The notes: generated by a model from the sequence alone, not told the origin. A DNA stretch of 64,000 nucleotides from Salinimicrobium terrae DSM 17865 (GCF_000424665.1 NZ_AUKI01000011.1:62001-126000); one strand, 5' to 3'; shown: positions 19,087 through 27,166, counted from the stretch's first letter. A program made the numbers and translations.

Positions 19087-20154
19087 TTAAACCAATGCCT
19101 TTTCCAGCAACTTTATATACTTCTCTATTCCCTCTTCTATTTCCTTCACAAAAATAAATTCATCTGCCGAATGCGACCTCGTAGAGTCTCCCGGACCTAA
19201 CTTCAGGGAAGGACAATTCAGCATCGCCTGGTCACTTAACGTCGGAGAACCATAAGTTGACATTCCAATAGAAGTACCGGCTGTTACCAAAGGATGATCT
19301 AAAGGAATGGAGGAAGAGTTAAGTCTTAAAGAGCGGGGCTTTATTTCGTCTACCGGAGCATCTTTTTGTAAAATTTCGAAGATCTCAGTATTGCTATACC
19401 GGTCATTCACCCTAACATCTACTACCAGTTCTACCTGCCCCGGTACGACATTATGCTGACTTCCTGCTTTAATTTGTGTTACAGTTAGTTTTACTTCTCC
19501 GAGAACATCAGATATTCTTTCAAAATTGTATTTTTCAAACCATTCCAGAGTCTTGGCTGTCTTGTAGATAGCATTATCATTGTTAGGATGTGCAGCATGT
19601 GATGGCGTACCTTTTACTACAGCATCGAAAACAACCAGCCCTTTTTCAGCCACTGCCAGGTTCATCAGGGTAGGCTCTCCCACGATAGCTATATCTATTT
19701 TTGGCAATAAAGGTAAAAGGCAGGCAATCCCGTTCTTTCCATTCGTCTCTTCTTCTGCTGTACCGGCAAATATAAGGTTGTGTGATAGACTTTCGGCTTC
19801 ATAGAAATAAGTAAAAGTAGCCAGCAGAGAAACTAAACAACCGCCTGCATCATTAGAACCCAGTCCATACAATTTTCCTTCAATTACCTCCGGATCATAA
19901 GGATCTCTTGTATAAGCCGAATTAGGTTTAACGGTGTCGTGATGGGAATTGAGCAATAGCATCGGCTTCGATTCGTCGAAGTGTTTATTAACTGCCCACA
20001 CATTATTCAGGTGACGCTTACAGGGAATATTATGAGCCTCAAACCACTGCTCCAGCAAGGTGGCAGTCCCATCTTCCTCTCCCGAAAAAGACTGGGTAGA
20101 GATCAATTTTTTAAGAAGTTCCAATGCTTCTTCCTGTAAACCTGATAAATCCAT
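19087..20154 (-). CDS. argE: M20-family acyl-ornithine/acyl-citrulline deacylase (ArgE-type)
   Basis: Metal-dependent amidohydrolase that should remove the N-acyl group from the ornithine or citrulline intermediate. The 355-residue M20 peptidase fold shows zinc ligands in LLNSHHDTVKP (near 75), the bridging Asp in GLGSNDAGGC, and the catalytic Glu pair in AGTAEEETNG; the last His is in RSHSADEFIF. Because the operon encodes an acyl-ornithine carbamoyltransferase rather than ordinary ArgF, the physiological substrate is more likely N-acylcitrulline than N-acetylornithine. ATG at 20154 overlaps the argB stop by one base. Confidence 0.88.
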   Translation of the reverse strand: MDLSGLQEEALELLKKLISTQSFSGEEDGTATLLEQWFEAHNIPCKRHLNNVWAVNKHFDESKPMLLLNSHHDTVKPNSAYTRDPYDPEVIEGKLYGLGSNDAGGCLVSLLATFTYFYEAESLSHNLIFAGTAEEETNGKNGIACLLPLLPKIDIAIVGEPTLMNLAVAEKGLVVFDAVVKGTPSHAAHPNNDNAIYKTAKTLEWFEKYNFERISDVLGEVKLTVTQIKAGSQHNVVPGQVELVVDVRVNDRYSNTEIFEILQKDAPVDEIKPRSLRLNSSSIPLDHPLVTAGTSIGMSTYGSPTLSDQAMLNCPSLKLGPGDSTRSHSADEFIFVKEIEEGIEKYIKLLEKALV

Positions 20155-20933
20155 TATTTTATAATTTTTGTGCAGGAACTTCCTGCTTTTAAAATATGGG
20201 CATCTCCCAAATAAATTTCATTCACCCCGTGCTTCAAAGCTTCAAAGCAGTTATGTAGCTTTGGCAGCATGCCTTCACTTATAATTTTATTTTCTAAAAG
20301 TTGTCGGTATTTAACTCCATCAATTTCAGAAATTACTGAATCTTCATCCAGCGGATTTTCCAATACTCCCTTTTTTTCAAAACAGTAATATAATTCAGTG
20401 GTATAAAAACTACTCATAGCTTTGGCCACTTCAGCAGCGACAGAATCTCCGTTCGTATTCAAAAGCTGCCCCTTACGGGTGGCCGAGATTGCTGAAAAAA
20501 CTGGGACTATTTTCTGTTCCAGCAAAGAACTAATGAAGTCTGAATTAACGGTTTCAATATCTCCTACAAACCCATAATCGATCTCCTTCACCGGCCGCTT
20601 TTTCGAAATTATACTTTTCCCATCTGCCCCGCACAAGCCAACCGCATTTGTTTCGAATGCCTGTAATTTGGCCACAATAGTTTTATTAATAAGTCCGCCA
20701 TAGGTCATCACAATTACTTTTAAGGAATCGGCATCTGTAATTCTGCGGCCATCTACCATCTGGGTGGGGAATCCGAGTTTGGAAGCAATTTCCGTAGCCA
20801 TATTCCCGCCGCCGTGAATAAGGATCTTTGGTCCTTCCAAAGCAGAAAAGTCCTGCAGAAAGGCGGTTAGTCGCTCTTCATTTTCAATAAGCTTTCCTCC
20901 TATTTTTACGATGGTAAGATTTTGTTTCTTCAT
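20154..20933 (-). CDS. argB: Acetylglutamate kinase family (acyl-glutamate kinase)
   Basis: Phosphorylates N-acylglutamate on its side-chain carboxylate. The amino-acid-kinase fold shows VKIGGKLIENEERL at the N-terminus, HGGGNMATEIASKLG binding ATP phosphates, VDGRRITDADSL contacting substrate, and LNTNGDSVAAEVAKAM. About 259 residues, the size of the unregulated short ArgB type; I see no N-terminal extension of the arginine-sensitive kind. I chose the ATG at 20933 (MKKQNLTIVKIGG); an ATG at 20957 would add eight residues. It follows argF' after about 100 bases and abuts argE. Confidence 0.93.
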   Translation of the reverse strand: MKKQNLTIVKIGGKLIENEERLTAFLQDFSALEGPKILIHGGGNMATEIASKLGFPTQMVDGRRITDADSLKVIVMTYGGLINKTIVAKLQAFETNAVGLCGADGKSIISKKRPVKEIDYGFVGDIETVNSDFISSLLEQKIVPVFSAISATRKGQLLNTNGDSVAAEVAKAMSSFYTTELYYCFEKKGVLENPLDEDSVISEIDGVKYRQLLENKIISEGMLPKLHNCFEALKHGVNEIYLGDAHILKAGSSCTKIIK

Positions 20934-21051
20934 TTTTAAAATGGATTTCAAAGACATTTTAATTACTTTAAATCCCTTGCCCTGGGAAGTTGGCTCTCAT
21001 AATTAAGTGATTGATTTAATCCTTACCCTTTTTATGAGAAGATGTGCAAAA

Positions 21052-22011
21052 TTACTCCCCTTTTGGGGGACGGGCGGACAACAGCCTTTTTAAAACCACC
21101 TGGGCAGCATAGGTTCTGTTTCCCGCTTGTTGTATTACCACAGAATTAGGACTATCCAAAATTGCATCATCAATGACCACATTCCGTCTTACAGGGAGAC
21201 AATGCATCACCTTTGCATCATTTGTCAGCTGCAGTTTTTCTTCGCTAAAGGTCCAGGATTTATCCTCACTTAAGATCTTTCCGTAATCTTCATAGCTGCT
21301 CCAGTTTTTTACGTAAACAAAATCGGCATCTTTTAATGCCTCGTCCTGATCGTGTACCACCGAAGTGTCTTTTCTTACCGCAGGATTTAGATCATAACCC
21401 GGCGGATTTGTAATTACCAGCTCTACATCCATCCGCTGCATAACTTCTACAAAAGAATTGGGTACACTTTGAGGCAATGCCCGCGGGTGCGGGGCCCAGG
21501 TGAGCACAACCTTCGGTTTTTTCGTCTTTTGAAGTTCTGTGATCGTCAAGGCATCTGTCAAAGCCTGCAAGGGATGCCCGGTGGCGCTTTCCAGGTTCAC
21601 TACAGGCACAGTTGCATATTTTTTAAAGCTGTTGATCACTTTATCTTCTTCATCTTGCTCCCTGTTTTCAAGACCTGGAAAAGCACGGACAGCTACAATG
21701 TCACAATACTGGGATAAAACTGCAGCAGCTTCTTTGATATGCTCTGCTTTATTTGAGTTCATTACTGCACCGTCTTCGAATTCCAGTGCCCAGCCATCTT
21801 TATCTGCATTCATAACCATCACCTCCATTCCCAAGAGTTTTGCAGCTTTTTCGGTACTAAGCCGGGTGCGCAGGCTGGGATTAAAAAAGAGCATCCCCAG
21901 AGTTTTTCCCTTCCCTAAGCTTGCTGCGGTATTTTCTTTTTTAAGCTGAAGTGCTTCAGCTATGGTTTGTTGTAAATCTTCTATATCTGATAAATTGATA
22001 TAATTCTTCAT
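21052..22011 (-). CDS. argF': N-acyl-ornithine carbamoyltransferase (SOTCase/AOTCase type)
   Basis: Transfers the carbamoyl group to an N-acylated ornithine. The 319-residue chain has FFNPSLRTRLSTEKAAKLLG (residues 42-61) in place of the canonical STRTR block, and HCLPVRRNVVID near the C-terminus, both marks of the Bacteroidota/Xanthomonas acyl-ornithine group and not of ordinary ArgF. The residue that separates succinyl- from acetyl-specific enzymes (Pro90 in Bacteroides fragilis, Glu92 in Xanthomonas) aligns with Ala89 in NSNKAEHIKE. Published replacements of that Glu by small residues favour the succinyl substrate, so succinyl-ornithine use is my preferred guess. A 51-base spacer with a perfect palindrome separates it from argD. 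Confidence 0.9.
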   Translation of the reverse strand: MKNYINLSDIEDLQQTIAEALQLKKENTAASLGKGKTLGMLFFNPSLRTRLSTEKAAKLLGMEVMVMNADKDGWALEFEDGAVMNSNKAEHIKEAAAVLSQYCDIVAVRAFPGLENREQDEEDKVINSFKKYATVPVVNLESATGHPLQALTDALTITELQKTKKPKVVLTWAPHPRALPQSVPNSFVEVMQRMDVELVITNPPGYDLNPAVRKDTSVVHDQDEALKDADFVYVKNWSSYEDYGKILSEDKSWTFSEEKLQLTNDAKVMHCLPVRRNVVIDDAILDSPNSVVIQQAGNRTYAAQVVLKRLLSARPPKGE

Positions 22012-22033
22012 TATTTAAAATATGTTGTAAAGA

Positions 22034-22060
22034 CCTCACAGGTTTTAGAAACCTGTGAGG
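22034..22060. repeat. Perfect 12-bp palindrome between argD and argF'
   Basis: CCTCACAGGTTT and AAACCTGTGAGG flank a 3-base loop. The outer bases AGACCTC...GAGGCCT are shared with a second palindrome at 24011-24040, indicating one REP-like family. It lies two bases past the argD stop and has no U run, so it is more likely a repeat or mRNA-stability stem than a terminator. Confidence 0.7.
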
Positions 22061-22062
22061 CC

Positions 22063-23202
22063 TTACTTACTTTTATTATTAAGTTCTAATTTTAATGCCA
22101 AAAAGAAGGCTTCAAAATGCCTTTTTTGGATACTAAGCGGCGGCAGAATTCTCAACAACTTTTTATTGGATGCTGCCCCGGTGAATATTTGATGCTTAAA
22201 TAAAAGATCTTTCCGAAGTCCGGCAACTTCAAAGTCGAATTCCAGCCCCAGCATTAATCCTCTACCCTTTATATTTTTTATCTGCGGAATTTCAGCAGCT
22301 CTTTCTTTTACATAATCATAAAGAGCTGAAGCATTTTCGGTTAAGTTTTCATTTTTTAGGACATCCAGTACCGCAATCCCCGCTGCACAAGCCAGGTGAT
22401 TCCCACCAAAAGTAGTTCCCAGCAGCCCGTGTTTCGCCTCAATTTCAGGAGAAATAAGGATCCCGCCAATTGGAAATCCGTTACCCATTCCTTTAGCCAC
22501 GGAAATAATATCAGGGGAAATTTGATGTTTTTGGAAGGCAAAGAATTCGCCTGTCCTTCCATAACCGGACTGCACTTCATCTGCAATTAGAATGGCACCA
22601 TTTTTTTTAGAAAGCCGGTCAATTTCCCGATAAAATTCCGTAGAAGCTTCATCCAGGCCGCCCACTCCCTGTATCACCTCCAAAATAACAGCCGCAACGT
22701 CTCCTTTAGCAAGTTCATTTTCCAAACCTTCAGCGTCTTCAAAAGAAAGGCAGGTGGTTAGATGTGTTTTATTGAAAGGGGCTTTTATACCTTCATTGTC
22801 TGTCACTGCAACAGCTCCTGAAGTTCTTCCGTGGAAGGCATTATTAAAGTAGATCACCCTGCTTTTTCCGGTGTGAAACGAGGCAAGTTTCAAAGCATTT
22901 TCGTTGGCTTCTGCACCCGAGTTACAGAGAAACAACTTGTAATCTTTAATACCTGAAGCCTGCAGCAGCTTTCCTGCAAGTTCGTCCTGCAGCGGATTCT
23001 TTATGGAATTGGAGTAAAATCCGAGTTTTTCAACCTGCTCCTTTATCGCTTTTACATAAACTGGGTGAGAATGTCCAATGGAGATCACTGCATGCCCCCC
23101 GTAGAGATCCAGATATTTTTTGCCCTCAGCATCAAAAACATAGCATCCTTCACCTTTTACCGGAGTGATATCGTAAAGCGGATAAACGTCAAATAAATTC
23201 AT
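22063..23202 (-). CDS. argD: Acylornithine aminotransferase (ArgD-type)
   Basis: Class-III PLP aminotransferase exchanging glutamate's amino group onto N-acylglutamate semialdehyde. The 379-residue chain shows NSGAEANENALKLA, the histidine loop YFNNAFHGRTSGAVAVT, ILIADEVQSGYGRTGEFFAFQ, and the PLP-binding Lys in ISVAKGMGNGFPIGG. The 379-residue size and the operon point to ArgD rather than ornithine aminotransferase, although these paralogues are close. The start overlaps the proC stop by four bases. Confidence 0.92.
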   Translation of the reverse strand: MNLFDVYPLYDITPVKGEGCYVFDAEGKKYLDLYGGHAVISIGHSHPVYVKAIKEQVEKLGFYSNSIKNPLQDELAGKLLQASGIKDYKLFLCNSGAEANENALKLASFHTGKSRVIYFNNAFHGRTSGAVAVTDNEGIKAPFNKTHLTTCLSFEDAEGLENELAKGDVAAVILEVIQGVGGLDEASTEFYREIDRLSKKNGAILIADEVQSGYGRTGEFFAFQKHQISPDIISVAKGMGNGFPIGGILISPEIEAKHGLLGTTFGGNHLACAAGIAVLDVLKNENLTENASALYDYVKERAAEIPQIKNIKGRGLMLGLEFDFEVAGLRKDLLFKHQIFTGAASNKKLLRILPPLSIQKRHFEAFFLALKLELNNKSK

Positions 23203-23996
23203 GATGCTGTGTTAGAAATGTTATTAATCTTTTTAAATGAAGCCTGCATTCCCCTGATGAGAGAAGAGCTGAGGCCGTGATGTTCCATTTCATTAAGACC
23301 TTCAATGGTACAACCCATAGGAGTAGTTACCTTGTCAATTTCCTCTTCGGGATGTTTACCCGATTCTATCAACAAACTTGCCGCGCCAAGGCAGGTTTGC
23401 AAGGAAAGCTGCTGGGCCTCTTTTGCATCAAAACCGAGTTGAACCGCACTTTGGGTAGTGGCCCTTATCAATCGCATCCAAAAAGCTATCCCACTGGCAC
23501 AGATCACTGTTGCGGCCTGCATTTTATTTTCGGGAATGATCATGCTGGTTCCCATCCTGTTGAAAATAGCTTCTGCAACCGTTAGCCACTTCTGCCCTTT
23601 TTCGTTACTGCACAGGCAGGTCATAGATTTTTTAACTGCAATAGCGGTATTGGGCATAGCCCGGATTATAAAGTGATTTCCCACCAAATCTTCGATCCTG
23701 GAAATACTTACTCCGGTGACCGTAGAAATAATCACATGTTTATCGGTGAGGTCTTCTTTTATTTCCGTGAGTACTCCTTCTAATTGGTTAGGCTGCACGG
23801 CAAAGATGAGAATATCAGAGTTTTGGACTGCTTCACGATTATTTTTTGTAATCGTCACTTTCTGGTAATTCCCAAAGTTCTCAATATCTTCGGTCTTTCT
23901 TTTGCTGAGGTATAGCGTAGTATATGCGTTGCTTCCTATGAGTCCTTTGGCAATGGAAATTCCCAGATTCCCCGCTCCAATAATTGCAATCTTCAT
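23199..23996 (-). CDS. proC: Pyrroline-5-carboxylate reductase
   Basis: Reduces 1-pyrroline-5-carboxylate to proline with NAD(P)H. The 265-residue protein has the N-terminal Rossmann motif IAIIGAGNLGISIAKGL, IFAVQPNQLEGVL, RAMPNTAIAV, and the C-terminal dimerisation domain ending with the family signature VTTPMGCTIEGLNEME. Its place in the middle of the arginine operon, overlapping argD, ties proline formation to arginine supply; glutamate semialdehyde and ornithine catabolism connect the two. No irregularities. Confidence 0.95.
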   Translation of the reverse strand: MKIAIIGAGNLGISIAKGLIGSNAYTTLYLSKRKTEDIENFGNYQKVTITKNNREAVQNSDILIFAVQPNQLEGVLTEIKEDLTDKHVIISTVTGVSISRIEDLVGNHFIIRAMPNTAIAVKKSMTCLCSNEKGQKWLTVAEAIFNRMGTSMIIPENKMQAATVICASGIAFWMRLIRATTQSAVQLGFDAKEAQQLSLQTCLGAASLLIESGKHPEEEIDKVTTPMGCTIEGLNEMEHHGLSSSLIRGMQASFKKINNISNTAS

Positions 23997-24010
23997 ATCG
24001 AATGTTTTTG

Positions 24011-24040
24011 AGACCTCCCGGTTTTAAATACCGGAGGCCT
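24011..24040. repeat. REP-like palindrome between argC and proC
   Basis: CCTCC(C)GGT and ACCGGAGG pair with one bulged base around a TTTAAAT loop. The shared outer bases AGACCTC and GAGGCCT place it in the same family as 22034-22060. It lies three bases beyond the argC stop. Confidence 0.6.
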
Positions 24041-24042
24041 GA

Positions 24043-25008
24043 TTAGAAATAATTAGCTTTCAGTTTAAGGCCCAGGCTTTCTTCAAATCCAAACATTAAA
24101 TTCATATTCTGGACCGCCTGCCCCGATGCTCCTTTTAATAGATTATCTATTACACTTGTGACAAGTAATTTACTTCCAAACTTCTGAAGCCGCACAAGGC
24201 ACTTGTTAGTGTTCACCACCTGCTTTAAATGCAGTTCTTCATCTACAACGTGGGTAAAAGCTGCGGTGGCATAAAATCTTTTATACATTCCAATGGCGTC
24301 TTCCAGTTCTCCTTCAAAATTAGTATAAGCTGTACAATGAATGCCACGGGAAAAATTTCCCCGATTAGGAATAAAGTTAATATCCTTCTCAAAATCCTCC
24401 TGAAGCTGCTTTACACTTTGTCCGATTTCGGCCAAATGTTGATGCTCAAAAACTTTATAACTTGAAAAATTATTATCCCGCCACGCGAAATGAGTAGAGG
24501 CTGAAAGCGAAGTTCCTGCCCCGGTAGCCCCGGTAACGGCATTTACATGCACATCTTCCTTTAATGCCCCGGCATACGCTAAAGGTAATAGCGCCAGATT
24601 TATTGCAGTAGCGAAACACCCGGGATTTGCAATTTTCTTTGCACTGTCAATACTCTTCCTGTTCAATTCCGGAAGTCCGTAAATGAAGTCGTGAGAAGCA
24701 TCGGAATTTCTGAAATCTGTACTGAGATCGACGATTCTAGTTTGTTTGGAAAACTTATTGTCACTCAGAAACTGTTTTGAGTTCCCATGGCCCAGACAAA
24801 GAAAAACTACATCGGCTTCAGTATTGATTTCATTACTGAAAAGAATTCCTGTTTCACCTATCAGATCCTGATGGACCGTATGTACAGGTTTCCCGGAACT
24901 TGAAGTGCTGTAGATGAAATTCAGTTCAACCTCAGGATGATTTATCAGAATTCTGATCAATTCTCCGGCAGTATAGCCGGCTCCGCCTATAATTCCTGCT
25001 TTGATCAT
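24043..25008 (-). CDS. argC: N-acyl-gamma-glutamyl-phosphate reductase
   Basis: NADPH-dependent reduction of acyl-glutamyl phosphate to the semialdehyde. The 321-residue chain starts with a Rossmann motif (AGIIGGAGYTAGELIRIL), holds the active-site Cys in IANPGCFATAINLALLP near residue 135, and has the HQHLAEI block with the catalytic His region. It belongs to the ~320-340-residue type 1 reductases. It overlaps the argG stop by four bases and is separated from proC by a 46-base spacer with a palindrome. Confidence 0.95.
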   Translation of the reverse strand: MIKAGIIGGAGYTAGELIRILINHPEVELNFIYSTSSSGKPVHTVHQDLIGETGILFSNEINTEADVVFLCLGHGNSKQFLSDNKFSKQTRIVDLSTDFRNSDASHDFIYGLPELNRKSIDSAKKIANPGCFATAINLALLPLAYAGALKEDVHVNAVTGATGAGTSLSASTHFAWRDNNFSSYKVFEHQHLAEIGQSVKQLQEDFEKDINFIPNRGNFSRGIHCTAYTNFEGELEDAIGMYKRFYATAAFTHVVDEELHLKQVVNTNKCLVRLQKFGSKLLVTSVIDNLLKGASGQAVQNMNLMFGFEESLGLKLKANYF

Positions 25009-26192
25009 TGCTGTTGTTTTACCTGGTTATAGATCTTTCCTGCATTGCTAAGAATCTTTATAAAGCCTTTGGCATCCTGAGCTGTCCAGGCATTGTTTTC
25101 TTCTCCGTATTTTCCGAAGCCGCTGTTCATAAGGTCAAAGGGCGAAGAAATTCCATCCAGGGTGAATCTGTATGGCTGAAGACTCATGTACACCTCCCCT
25201 GTCACCTGCGCCTGAGAATTTTGTAAAAATGCTTCAAAATCCCGCATTACAGGATCCAGGTACTGGCCTTCGTGAAGGTGCATGCCGTACCAGTTAGCGA
25301 CGTTTTCTTTATGCTGCAATTGCCATTTACTCAACGTATGCTTTTCCAGAAGATGATGCGCCTTTATGGTGATCAAAGCCGCAGCCGCTTCAAAACCAAC
25401 TCTACCTTTGATACCAATAATTGTATCGCCCACATGAACATCTCTTCCAATGGCGTAAGCTGAAGCCAGTTCTTCCAGCTTTTCAATGTTTTTTTCGGGT
25501 GTATTTTCTTCTCCGTTTACTGCTGAAAGTTCTCCTTTACTAAAAGAGAGCCTTAACTTAGAAGGTTCCTTTTCCTGAAGTTGCGAAGGAAAAGCGTTTT
25601 CAGGTAAAGGTTGTTCTGAAGTCAGGGTTTCCGCACCGCCTACGCTGGTTCCCCACAATCCTTTGTTGACTGAATACTTTGCCTTTTCCCAGTTCATATC
25701 TACTCCATTCGCCTGTAAATAATCAATTTCCTCCTGCCGGGTGAGTTTCTTATCACGAATTGGAGTGATGATCTCGATCTCAGGCGCGAGGATCTGAAAG
25801 ATCATATCGAACCGCACCTGATCATTCCCGGCTCCCGTACTGCCATGAGCAATATAACCTGCACCTATTTTTTGAGCATAATTCACAATTTCTATGGCCT
25901 GAATAATTCGCTCTGCACTTACTGAAAGCGGATAGGTATTGTTCTTTAATACATTTCCAAAAATGAGATATTTCACCACCTTCTGGTAAAAAGGAGAAAC
26001 CGCATCAAGATTTGTATAGGTGGCCGCACCAATGGTTTTGGCAGTATGTCCTATGCGGCTTATTTCTTCCGCAGTGAATCCGCCGGTATTTACACTTACT
26101 GCGTGAACTTCAAAGTTTTCTTCTTTTGATAAATATTTTGCGCAATAAGAGGTGTCAAGCCCCCCACTGTATGCTAATACTAATTTTTTCAT
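25005..26192 (-). CDS. argG: Argininosuccinate synthase
   Basis: Joins citrulline and aspartate using ATP. The 395-residue protein opens with the pyrophosphatase-loop motif VLAYSGGLDTSYCAKYL and has IAHGSTGAGNDQVRFD and SVNKGLWGTSVGG, all standard ArgG landmarks. It is the second gene of the operon and overlaps both neighbours by four bases, an order (synthase first, lyase last) common in Flavobacteriia. Length is normal. Confidence 0.96.
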   Translation of the reverse strand: MKKLVLAYSGGLDTSYCAKYLSKEENFEVHAVSVNTGGFTAEEISRIGHTAKTIGAATYTNLDAVSPFYQKVVKYLIFGNVLKNNTYPLSVSAERIIQAIEIVNYAQKIGAGYIAHGSTGAGNDQVRFDMIFQILAPEIEIITPIRDKKLTRQEEIDYLQANGVDMNWEKAKYSVNKGLWGTSVGGAETLTSEQPLPENAFPSQLQEKEPSKLRLSFSKGELSAVNGEENTPEKNIEKLEELASAYAIGRDVHVGDTIIGIKGRVGFEAAAALITIKAHHLLEKHTLSKWQLQHKENVANWYGMHLHEGQYLDPVMRDFEAFLQNSQAQVTGEVYMSLQPYRFTLDGISSPFDLMNSGFGKYGEENNAWTAQDAKGFIKILSNAGKIYNQVKQQQ

Positions 26193-26836
26193 TTTAATTT
26201 ATTTTCAATGATTTGAGCTGCTTTTTCTTTTTTAAAGAACAGCGTTTGCTTTATGCTTTTTAATCGGGTAAAAGCCTTGTCGTTAAGTCTGGATTTTTCT
26301 TTTGGTTTCTCTTTCTTCACAGGATCATAAAGCATCCCGGTGCACAGGCACATTTTGCGCTCGGTGCGGGTAAGGATATCATAATTTTTACAGGTTTGAC
26401 AGCCTTTCCAAAAACTTTCATCATCTGTGAGCTCACTAAAGGTCACCGGTTGATAACCTAACTCATAGTTGATCTTCATAACCGCTAGCCCCGTAGTGAT
26501 CCCAAAGATCTTGGCATTTGGATATTTTTTTCTCGAGAGTTCAAAAACAGCTTTTTTGATATCCTTCGCCAGGCCACGATTTCTGAAGTCGGGATGGACT
26601 ATGAGTCCGGAATTGGCCACAAACTTTTCATGGCCCCAGACTTCTATATAGCAAAAGCCGGCGAATTGATCTCCTTCGAATGCCACAACCGCGTTGCCAT
26701 TTTGCATTTTGGTCAGGATATATTCCGGAGTACGCCGAGCGATACCTGTACCACGATTTTTGGCAGATTCTTCAATGGTATCACAAATTACCTGTGCGTA
26801 TTTTGCGTGAGATAAATTAGCAATGACAATTTTCAT
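26189..26836 (-). CDS. GNAT acyltransferase heading the arginine operon, likely acylglutamate synthase
   Basis: The 215-residue protein has a GNAT fold at about 1-135, with the acyl-CoA loop HPDFRNRGLAKDIKKAVF (residues 81-98). After it come four cysteines, C146-x2-C149 and C163-x-C165, in a short segment that could bind a metal, and then a Lys-rich tail. Being first in the operon, and with no argA or argJ in this block, it probably acylates glutamate (acetyl or succinyl). That is a context inference; the fold is certain, the substrate is not. It starts at 26836 after a leader of about 300 bases with an Arg-rich leader frame. Confidence 0.75.
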   Translation of the reverse strand: MKIVIANLSHAKYAQVICDTIEESAKNRGTGIARRTPEYILTKMQNGNAVVAFEGDQFAGFCYIEVWGHEKFVANSGLIVHPDFRNRGLAKDIKKAVFELSRKKYPNAKIFGITTGLAVMKINYELGYQPVTFSELTDDESFWKGCQTCKNYDILTRTERKMCLCTGMLYDPVKKEKPKEKSRLNDKAFTRLKSIKQTLFFKKEKAAQIIENKLK

Positions 26837-26920
26837 GTGCTAAAAGGAATTAAAGGTTAAAAAAAGGGTTTAAAATGTTGTCGAGAGAAGAACCGGACTC
26901 ACCTAAGTTCCATGAAATTA

Positions 26921-26958
26921 AGCACGCACAAACGTGCGACGCGGACGGCGGTTGCGCC
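26921..26958 (-). promoter_or_regulatory. GC-rich double hairpin in the arginine operon leader
   Basis: In an otherwise AT-rich leader, CGCAC/GTGCG (26925-26938) and GGCG/CGCC (26947-26958) form two adjacent hairpins. The eight bases at 26951-26958 are exactly complementary to the Arg-codon segment of the leader peptide at 27090-27097, so a competing long-range stem is possible. A tiny frame MELR with a rare AGG codon follows at 26913-26899. The rest of 26837-27060 is T-rich on the transcribed strand, with nothing else I can name. Confidence 0.4.
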
Positions 26959-27060
26959 TAATTGGTTTTTCAGAAAAAATCCTGAAATCTGTGAGAAAAA
27001 AAATATGTGGAAAAAAATGATTCAAAATAAAAAGTAAAATAAATAAGACAAAGAGAGAAA

Positions 27061-27097
27061 GTTGCAATCGCGGATAAATTACATCCGGCGGCGCAAC
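27061..27097 (-). terminator. Candidate attenuator hairpin overlapping the Arg codons
   Basis: Read leftwards, GTTGC pairs with GCAAC (outer) and CGGAT with ATCCG (inner), with a 5x5 internal loop, and the next 40 bases are very T-rich. The CGC-CGC-CGG codons and the stop of the leader peptide are inside the hairpin, so a ribosome stalled for arginyl-tRNA would keep it open. Stability is modest. Confidence 0.45.
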
Positions 27098-27132
27098 AAG
27101 GGCCTTATTATTATTTCACTGTTCGAATTCAT
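27079..27132 (-). CDS. Arg-rich leader peptide MNSNSEIIIRPLLRRRM of the arginine operon
   Basis: A 17-codon ATG-to-TAA frame in the leader of the nine-gene arginine operon. Four of its last eight residues are Arg, including three in a row (CGC CGC CGG) just before the stop. The frame overlaps a hairpin followed by T-rich sequence, the arrangement of classical attenuators. The start lies 4 bases beyond a promoter-like box, so it would be almost leaderless. The Arg run next to an arginine operon makes chance unlikely, but conservation has not been checked. Confidence 0.6.
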   Translation of the reverse strand: MNSNSEIIIRPLLRRRM

Positions 27133-27136
27133 ATAG

Positions 27137-27166
27137 TAAAAGTATATTTATTTTTTAAACCACAAA
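27137..27166 (-). promoter_or_regulatory. Candidate arginine operon promoter (TTTG-N18-TACTTTTA)
   Basis: TTTG at 27166-27163 and TACTTTTA at 27144-27137 are 18 bases apart, the same elements as before panB. The ATG of the leader peptide is 4 bases downstream, so the transcript would begin at or beside it. Confidence 0.45.
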
